Origin: Candidatus Bathyarchaeota archaeon
Lineage (GTDB): Archaea > Thermoproteota > Bathyarchaeia > TCS64
Direction of reading: 5' to 3'
DNA: 64,000 nt
Assembly (NCBI GenBank): GCA_026014815.1
Contig: JAOZHP010000088.1
Coordinates: forward strand, 1-64,000
Shown: positions 57,488-64,000 of the stretch, piece by piece
How positions within the stretch are numbered: position 1 is the stretch's first letter
Layout of the letters: each line of letters starts with the position of its first letter
The notes under the pieces: generated by a model
What the model was told of the DNA's origin: nothing
The model's input: only the letters and a program-made list of their open reading frames with translations
Databases searched by the model: none
Translations under genes and position numbers: made by a program

Positions 57488-57548
57488 TTAACGGTAACGA
57501 CCGCGCAAATGAGAAAAGCCCGGTATGTGAGTCTCATAGTGAGAACTC

Positions 57549-58505
57549 ATGATCGATGAAGTTAAACGAGTAGCATGCGTCGGCTCTGGCCTCGTGGGTC
57601 AGGGCTGGGCGGCCCTCTTCGCCCTCAACGGCTACGAGGTAGTGATGCAGGACCTTACTGACGAGAAGCTCAGTGAGGCTTACAGCCGTGTGTTAAGTCA
57701 CATAAGCACACTGGTGGACAACGGTTTGGGAAAAGATAAGGAGGCCGCAGCTGGACGTCTCTCCACGACAACGAGCCTAGAGACGGCGTTGAAGGGGGTT
57801 GACTTCGTCGTGGAGTCAGTCTTTGAGAGTCTTGATGTTAAACGTCCCCTCTACGCCGAGATGGATCGGTTGGCTCCAAGGAAAGTGGTTTTCGCTAGCA
57901 GCACCTCGGGCCTCATGATGACGGCGATAGCTAGGGATATGAAGCAACACCCTGAACGAGCTATCGTCGCTCATCCATGGAACCCAGTTCACCTTGTGCC
58001 CCTAGTGGAGTTGAGCCCGGGGGAGAAGACAAGCAAGGAGACCACCGAACTCACCTACAGGGTCATGGAGGATATTGGACGTGTCCCTGTGGTGCTCAAG
58101 AAGGAGGTGCCGGGTTTTATCGCCAACAGGATAAGCGTTGCTCTTTGGAGAGAAGCCCTCGACTTAGTGGACCAAGGAGTAGCCTCCGTAGAGGATGTGG
58201 ACAAGGCCATCCGGGCTGGACCCGGGATAAGGTGGGCCATCATGGGACCCTATCTGGTGTATCACCTCGGGGGCGGTAAAGGAGGAATCGAGTACCTCAT
58301 GCGTCACATCGGCACAAGCAAATCGGAGTGGCTGAAGAACATGGCTAAATGGACCGAGACCCCCGACTCCGTCGTCCAGAAAGCAATCGACGGCGTCAAT
58401 GAGATGGTGGGTGACAAGAGTCTGGAGGAGCTTGAGGCGTGGAGAGACAAGTACCTGCTGGCACTGAACAAGCTTCTCTGGAGCGGCGAATCGGGGGTCT
58501 ATTAG
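57549..58505 (+). CDS. 3-hydroxyacyl-CoA dehydrogenase family protein
   Basis: VACVGSGLVGQGWAALFALNGYEVVMQDL; FVVESVFESLDVKRPLYAEMDRLAPRKVVFASSTSGL; HPWNPVHLVPLVELSPG. Confidence 0.94.
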   Translation: MIDEVKRVACVGSGLVGQGWAALFALNGYEVVMQDLTDEKLSEAYSRVLSHISTLVDNGLGKDKEAAAGRLSTTTSLETALKGVDFVVESVFESLDVKRPLYAEMDRLAPRKVVFASSTSGLMMTAIARDMKQHPERAIVAHPWNPVHLVPLVELSPGEKTSKETTELTYRVMEDIGRVPVVLKKEVPGFIANRISVALWREALDLVDQGVASVEDVDKAIRAGPGIRWAIMGPYLVYHLGGGKGGIEYLMRHIGTSKSEWLKNMAKWTETPDSVVQKAIDGVNEMVGDKSLEELEAWRDKYLLALNKLLWSGESGVY

Positions 58506-58563
58506 ACCCTTTTTTCTTCTTGGGAGCGATAAAGATTAAGCCTTTTCCAGTCCACATGAATCC

Positions 58564-59583
58564 ATGAAGGTTCTTATGGAGGGCAAGGGGGAACTCCACG
58601 GATGGATGCACCCCGATGAGGCTCGGAGATGGATGGCTGAGAACAAGACGCGTGCTCTTGTCGATAAACGAGTGACAATGGAGGAGGCGGTCAGCCGCTT
58701 CACAAGGGATGGCGACTACTTCGCCATGGGGGGCTTCGGCCACATCAGGTTCAGTATGGTCGCCATATTCGAGATGATTAGACAGAGACGACGCAACCTA
58801 ATTATGGCGGGAAAGACCAGCGTCCACGATGTAGACGTACTCATAGCCGGCGACGTAGTTGACCGCATCGACTGCGCGTACAGTTTTGGCCACGAGCTCA
58901 GGGGCCTCAGCCCAGCTGGTCGGCGGGCAGCGGAGTCCGGGAAAGTCAGGGTTGTCGCCGAGCTCAGCAACGCAGCGTTTCAGTGGAGGTTCAAGGCGGC
59001 CGCTATGGGGCTTCCCTGGTTCCCAGCGAGGGTGATGATGGGAACGGATACATTCAATTACAGCTCGTCGAAGATCGTTGAGGACCCATGGACTGGTCAA
59101 CCAATAACGTTGCTACCTGCCTGTTACCCGGATTTCAGTTTCATTCACGTTCACCGCTGTGACAAGTATGGTAACTGCCAGATAGATGGAATAACCATTG
59201 AGGATGTGGACTTGGCTAGGGCCAGCAAGAGACTCATAATCACGACTGAGAAGATCGTTGAACCAGAGGCGATCACAGAGCACCCCGACAGGACAGTGAT
59301 CCCCCACTTCATCGTGGACGCAGTCGTGGAGACACCGTACGGCAGTCACCCAGGAAACATGCCTGGGCTCTACTACAGCGACGAGGAGCACATGGCGGAG
59401 TGGCTACGCCTCACCCGCAGCGAGGAGGGTGTACAGGAGTACATGGACAAATACGTGTACGGGGCAGCGAACCATGAAGAGTACCTTGAGCTGGTGGGAG
59501 GCACGGAGAAGATGGAGTACCTAAGGAAACTGGAGTATCTAGAGGTGCCTCTCGACGCTCCATGGTCAAGGAGGACTCGGTGA
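58564..59583 (+). CDS. CoA-transferase subunit A (family I, glutaconate CoA-transferase-like)
   Basis: MEEAVSRFTRDGDYFAMGGFGHIRFSMVAIFEMIRQRRRNLIMAGKTSVHDVDVLIAGDVVDRIDCAYSFGHE. Confidence 0.9.
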   Translation: MKVLMEGKGELHGWMHPDEARRWMAENKTRALVDKRVTMEEAVSRFTRDGDYFAMGGFGHIRFSMVAIFEMIRQRRRNLIMAGKTSVHDVDVLIAGDVVDRIDCAYSFGHELRGLSPAGRRAAESGKVRVVAELSNAAFQWRFKAAAMGLPWFPARVMMGTDTFNYSSSKIVEDPWTGQPITLLPACYPDFSFIHVHRCDKYGNCQIDGITIEDVDLARASKRLIITTEKIVEPEAITEHPDRTVIPHFIVDAVVETPYGSHPGNMPGLYYSDEEHMAEWLRLTRSEEGVQEYMDKYVYGAANHEEYLELVGGTEKMEYLRKLEYLEVPLDAPWSRRTR

Positions 59584-60347
59584 TGGAGTACAACCCAACT
59601 GAACTCATGGCCTGTGTCGCCAGCAGAGCGCTGGAGGACAGGAAATCAGTGTTCGTAGGCACCGGGCTCCCCATCATCGCCACCATGCTGGCGCAGAGGC
59701 TTCACGCACCTGACCTCCTTATTGTGTTTGAGGCGGGAGGTATCGGGCCGAAGCTGCCCACGATTCCCATCAGCGTCGGGGATAGCAGAACATTCCATAA
59801 GGCATGCATGGCTGCGAGCATGGACTACGCCATGGGGATGGCTCAGCAGGGACTGGTTGACTACGGGTTCCTAGGGGCAGCCCAGATAGACAGGTATGGC
59901 AACCTCAACACCACCGTAATCGGTGACTACGAGAACCCAAAGGTAAGGCTACCTGGGAGCGGGGGAGCCAACGACTTGGGCAGCCTCTGCACCCAGACAA
60001 TCACGCTGATGCGCCACGACAAACGCAGGTTCGTAGAGAAACTGGACTTCCTGACAACACCCGGCTATCTCTCTGGACCGGGGGCAAGGGAGCAAGCAGG
60101 GCTTCCAGCAGGTACAGGTCCATACCGGGTCATCACTCAGCTCGCCGTGATGGGGTTCGACCCTGAGTCGAAGAAGATGTCGCTGGTTTCGGTTCACCCT
60201 GGGGTCTCCGTGGAGGACGTGGAGATGAACACAAGCTTCAAGCTTGTTATCGACGGAGATGTCCCTGAAACGAAGCCCCCGATAACTGAGGAGCTGCGGC
60301 TTCTACGCGAGGAGATCGATCCCTCCGGGATAGTCTTAGGAAGGTGA
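59562..60347 (+). CDS. CoA-transferase subunit B (family I)
   Basis: ELMACVASRALEDRKSVFVGTGLPIIATMLAQRLHAPDLLIVFEAGGIGPK; overlaps subunit A. Confidence 0.9.
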   Translation: MVKEDSVMEYNPTELMACVASRALEDRKSVFVGTGLPIIATMLAQRLHAPDLLIVFEAGGIGPKLPTIPISVGDSRTFHKACMAASMDYAMGMAQQGLVDYGFLGAAQIDRYGNLNTTVIGDYENPKVRLPGSGGANDLGSLCTQTITLMRHDKRRFVEKLDFLTTPGYLSGPGAREQAGLPAGTGPYRVITQLAVMGFDPESKKMSLVSVHPGVSVEDVEMNTSFKLVIDGDVPETKPPITEELRLLREEIDPSGIVLGR

Positions 60348-60400
60348 CATGAATAGGAAAGAGACTTAGAATCGGCGTCGCAGGGTTCAGCCACGAGACA

Positions 60401-61840
60401 GTGTCGTTCTGGCCCGGGGTTACATCGTTAGCTGACTTTGAACGCAACGCCAAGTATGGTACGGATGTACTGGATAAAGCGAGGGGTACCAACAGCTGCA
60501 TCGGGGGCTTCATGGAGGTCTGTGAAGCAGAGGACATTGAACTAGTCCCCATACTTAACGCGTCTGGAGGAGCCACAGCCACCGTGGCTGACGAGGTGTA
60601 TGATCACTACGTGCCGAGGATGGTTGAAGGCTTCAAGGAGATAAAAAATGACCTCGACGGTATCTTGCTTGCTCTGCACGGCGCGATGGCAACCGAGAGC
60701 AGGACGGACCCCGAGACTGATGCAGTGAGAGATATTAGGGAGGCCGTGGGCTACGAGATGCCCATCAGGGTTACCCTTGACCTCCACGGTAACAAGGATG
60801 AGGCATTAATCAAGGAGGCAACCGGTGTCTTCGGATACCATAGTAGCCCTCACGTGGACCAAGCGAACACGGGGGTGAGAGCAGCCAAATGCATGATCAA
60901 GACGCTGAGGGGAGAGGTCAAACCCATCGTCGCGTTAAGGAAACCCGGTGTGGTAGTGCCCAGCGTGTTCAGCGCAACAACGGTGTCACCGGCGAAGGAT
61001 CTAATAGACCGGCTTAAAGAGTGGGAGACTAAGGATGGCGTTATCGACGTTACGGTACTTTTCGGGTTCGCGTGGAGCGACGTACACAACCTCGGCATGT
61101 CCTTAATCGCGGTGACTGACGGCGACCAGGCGCTGGCTGAACGAATAGCCAAAGACCTAAGCGACCTTGCCTGGATGAAACGAGACGACCTCACAGGAAG
61201 AGAGAAAGCCGCACTGTACGGTGTTCAGAATGGTGTCTCAGAGGCCATCAGGAAGGCAAGGGACTCAGCAAAACCCATAGTTATCCTGGATCACGCTGAT
61301 CGTTCCAACGACACGACCTTTATGCTACGCGAGTTACTCAGGCAGGGAGCCCAGAACGTGGCTGTTCCACTGATTTATGACCCTGACGCCGCCGTTAAAT
61401 GCGTTGACGCCGGTAAGGGAGCGACCGTCAGGCTTGATGTGGGCGCCAGCACGGGATGGCGTGACGGCGGTAAATTAACAGTCGAGGGTGAGGTTCTCTG
61501 GTCCGGTGAGGCAAAATATACTGGCACTGGACCCATGTCGATAAACAGGGAGGTAAATCTGGGGCCCGCTGGCATTATTCAGGTTGACGGTGTCTGGCTT
61601 CAGGTGGTTTCAAGGCAGACTAGCCTCATTGACGATGACCCTATGAAGCAGTTTGGGTACAATCCATACGGGTTTGATATAATTGTGTCCAAATCCAAGA
61701 CTCATTTCCGAGCGGTGTACGAGGAACTGGGAGAGGAGATACTGATAATCGATGCACCGGGGCAATGCCCCGCCGATCTCAGCCATTTCGAATACAAACA
61801 TGTCCCTGACGGCGTCTACCCGGTGTCAAGGAAACAATGA
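60401..61840 (+). CDS. M81 family (MlrC-like) metallopeptidase (paralog 2); 5' end problematic
   Basis: DGILLALHGAMATESRTDPETDAVRDIREAVG...TLDLHGN...GYHSSPHVD; conserved N-terminus RLRIGVAGFSHETVSFWPGV continues upstream to about 60353 without ATG/GTG/TTG. Confidence 0.88.
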   Translation: MSFWPGVTSLADFERNAKYGTDVLDKARGTNSCIGGFMEVCEAEDIELVPILNASGGATATVADEVYDHYVPRMVEGFKEIKNDLDGILLALHGAMATESRTDPETDAVRDIREAVGYEMPIRVTLDLHGNKDEALIKEATGVFGYHSSPHVDQANTGVRAAKCMIKTLRGEVKPIVALRKPGVVVPSVFSATTVSPAKDLIDRLKEWETKDGVIDVTVLFGFAWSDVHNLGMSLIAVTDGDQALAERIAKDLSDLAWMKRDDLTGREKAALYGVQNGVSEAIRKARDSAKPIVILDHADRSNDTTFMLRELLRQGAQNVAVPLIYDPDAAVKCVDAGKGATVRLDVGASTGWRDGGKLTVEGEVLWSGEAKYTGTGPMSINREVNLGPAGIIQVDGVWLQVVSRQTSLIDDDPMKQFGYNPYGFDIIVSKSKTHFRAVYEELGEEILIIDAPGQCPADLSHFEYKHVPDGVYPVSRKQ

Positions 61841-61959
61841 CCCATGGGAAACAGCATTTTGTATGCTGGTCAACCCTGTTTTTCTCCCTTTTTCATGCAT
61901 TCAACACGTAGGAACCGTGGTTTCATCTGGTTCCTCCGGGTTCTTAATATCGTTTCCTT

Positions 61960-62184
61960 GTGAGGGTTGAATTGCTGAGGTTAATGAGTGGTAACGGGAA
62001 GACGTCCATACCCATGGACAAAGGGGGTAAACCCAAAAACGGCTCCGAAAGTGAGTTGATACTCACCGAGGACGAGTGTTTAGAAGCGTTCTTCAGCCCG
62101 ATCGATGGAGCTAAAAAACCCTGTAAAACCCGCAAGAAAAACGAATCAGACAACCTCAGGGAGATGTACAAACACAATTATTAA
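61960..62184 (+). CDS. Small hydrophilic hypothetical protein
   Basis: 74 aa ORF in the gap between convergent MlrC and creatininase genes; composition plausible but no family recognised. Confidence 0.35.
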   Translation: MRVELLRLMSGNGKTSIPMDKGGKPKNGSESELILTEDECLEAFFSPIDGAKKPCKTRKKNESDNLREMYKHNY

Positions 62185-62202
62185 GCAAAAAAATGAGGGG
62201 TG

Positions 62203-63048
62203 TTAATCCCTGTAGCACAGCGGGACAGGGATGGTCTTCCAGACGTTTATGAAGTCCGCGAGGAACTGGGTGGCCTCTTCCATGCTTACTTCGGCTTCCT
62301 TCACGTCGGCTTTCCTCGGGTCTGTGGTAGCGTACTGACCTGTCGTTGTGATGTCCTCGGTGTTTGGGCCGAGACACGCAGAGAAGACCTGACTCACCAG
62401 CTCATAGTCTTCTCTATCCGGGTTCATGAACTCCTGTAGCTGCTCGCTGATAACGACACCGTTCTCCCAGTCGTCCAGCCTCCACATCTCGACTAGTTCA
62501 GGGAAGTAGTGGAGGGCAAACGCCGTTTCCCTGGGTCCGCTATGAACTTCTAGATACCGCTGCATCCTTTCTAGAATCTTTTTGGATGTCTCTGTGTTTC
62601 TGGGTCCCTCCGGTGTAGCTATCATGACCCTGAACTCACGTTTAGCGATCTGGGCCGCCAGCTTCATTATGTTGCTGTTTCCGCCGTGGAAGTTGATGAG
62701 TACAATACGTTTGATGCCGTGCTCTGCAAGGCTTTCGATGGTGTCCAGAAGGATGGCGAGGAGTGTGTCCTCGCTGAAGGTTATGGAGCCTTTGAAGGAC
62801 ATGTGGTGGGGGCTGTATCCTGGCCAACATGGGTGGATGCACACGCTGTTGGTTCTGCTAGCTGCATCATGGATGAACTTCTCCACTCCCAGACTGTCAG
62901 TGCCTAAGGGGAGGTGGGTTCCATGTTGCTCTATGGCGCCGATGCCTACGATGACAACTGGCTCTGCCTCGTTTTCGAGCCAGTCTTCGAAGGCGGGGCG
63001 CGTCAATTCCTGTATCCAGAATTTGGATAGTTTACCGTTCTCTGACAT
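62203..63048 (-). CDS. Creatininase-family amidohydrolase (paralog 2)
   Basis: VGIGAIEQHGTHLPLGTDSLG ... SPHHMSFKGSITF ... LINFHGGNSNIM. Confidence 0.92.
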   Translation of the reverse strand: MSENGKLSKFWIQELTRPAFEDWLENEAEPVVIVGIGAIEQHGTHLPLGTDSLGVEKFIHDAASRTNSVCIHPCWPGYSPHHMSFKGSITFSEDTLLAILLDTIESLAEHGIKRIVLINFHGGNSNIMKLAAQIAKREFRVMIATPEGPRNTETSKKILERMQRYLEVHSGPRETAFALHYFPELVEMWRLDDWENGVVISEQLQEFMNPDREDYELVSQVFSACLGPNTEDITTTGQYATTDPRKADVKEAEVSMEEATQFLADFINVWKTIPVPLCYRD

Positions 63049-63139
63049 GGTTCAAGTTTGCTTTAACTCTGTTTATGGTTTTCCCATACATCCACGTATA
63101 GGGCTAATGTTATGATATTGCAGGGTATAATAACATGTC

Positions 63140-64000
63140 ATGCTTGACTGGGTGAACAGGGACGGCAAACTACTCCTTGCAGTAAGACCGTTACAAAGCT
63201 TCGCGGCTAGCTACGTCAGCATCTTCTTCGCTATCTACCTCAAGCTCCTCGGGTTGCCCCTCTGGCAGGTAGGGTTGGTTTTAACGGGTGGGCTTCTCAG
63301 CAGCACGTTGTTCAACCTCATAGCTGGTTTCCTAGCCGACAAGGTGGGGCGGAGAAGGGTTTTAGTTTTCTTCGGTTTGCTGACGGCTGCCTCTGGTCTA
63401 GTATTCAGCCTTGTCTCTGAGCCCGTCGTGCTTGTGGTTGTCTCTGTGATCTCCACCATGGGGTATCGGGGAGGCTACGGCGTAGCCCAGATGCTTGAGA
63501 GAGTGATCTTAGCCCAGAGCTGCCCTGATGAAAGAAGAACACGTCTGTACGCTGTACGTAGTACACTCGGCTCGTTAGCTTCAGCCGCTGGTAGCTTATT
63601 TACGGGTTTCCTCGTGGTATTGCAGAGCTGGGGAGTATCTGAGGTGGGTGCCTACCGCTGGATGTTCGCCATCTTCACCGCCCTGAACCTCGTTGTAGTT
63701 GTCTTGTACCTGTTTCTAAGCGAAGACGCTGAGATAAAGCAGGAGCAAGTCGTGCAGGTATCTCTCAGCCCAGAGACTAAGAGATATGTTGTCCTTTTCT
63801 CTGTGCTTTTTAGCATGGATTCCTTTGGAGGCGCATTTATGACTCAAAGCCTCGTCGCTTTCTGGTTCTTTGAGCGTTTCGGCCTCGGAATGGACTTTAT
63901 TGGAGCCATCTTCTCAGCATCCAGTCTCCTCGCTGCTGTGAGTTTCATGCTTGCTGCACGCATCAGTGAACGCATCGGACTCATCAACACTATGGTTTAC
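63140..64000 (+). CDS. Major facilitator superfamily transporter (3' truncated by window edge)
   Basis: ATG at 63140: MLDWVNRDGKLLLAVRPLQSFAASYVSIFFAIYLKLLGLPLWQVGLVLTGGLLSSTLFNLIAGFLADKVGRRRVLVFFG (MFS motif A-like GFLADKVGRRR). Confidence 0.88.
   Translation, partial: MLDWVNRDGKLLLAVRPLQSFAASYVSIFFAIYLKLLGLPLWQVGLVLTGGLLSSTLFNLIAGFLADKVGRRRVLVFFGLLTAASGLVFSLVSEPVVLVVVSVISTMGYRGGYGVAQMLERVILAQSCPDERRTRLYAVRSTLGSLASAAGSLFTGFLVVLQSWGVSEVGAYRWMFAIFTALNLVVVVLYLFLSEDAEIKQEQVVQVSLSPETKRYVVLFSVLFSMDSFGGAFMTQSLVAFWFFERFGLGMDFIGAIFSASSLLAAVSFMLAARISERIGLINTMVY

Noticed and set aside
1-64000. CRISPR arrays, transposons/IS elements, integrated phage
   Set aside because: No regularly spaced repeats, transposase, integrase or terminal inverted repeats noticed on reading; a computational repeat search would be needed to exclude them formally

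Overview
Archaeal chromosomal window, about 64 kb and gene-dense. Markers are Topo VI A/B, RIO1 kinase, KH protein, L13/S9/L13e ribosomal proteins and a tRNA-Gly with encoded CCA. L13e plus Topo VI suggests a TACK/Bathyarchaeota- or Asgard-affiliated lineage, but this is inferred. Most of the window is housekeeping and catabolic genes: ABC exporters, MoxR/VWA, CoA transferases, class III aminotransferases, MlrC/M81, creatininase, DUF362, NDP-sugar enzymes and MetRS. The strongest unexplained signal is a duplicated set of membrane genes, A-B-C-D plus F-E, at about 29.7-33.9 kb and about 48.1-51.9 kb. Copy 2 is followed by a GlmL/MutL-type ASKHA ATPase and a barrel-sandwich/KOW-like protein. No glutamate mutase subunits are present, and two further 4-TM relatives lie beside copy 2. 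Other points of interest: a MetRS with an internal B3/4-like domain, a polysaccharide deacetylase/sulfotransferase pair resembling a split NDST, an in-frame amber codon in a nucleosidase-like gene, a damaged GNAT gene, an orphan SPASM-domain gene fragment, and a Trp/Tyr-rich secreted protein. All family calls come from reading the translated ORFs; no database search was run.
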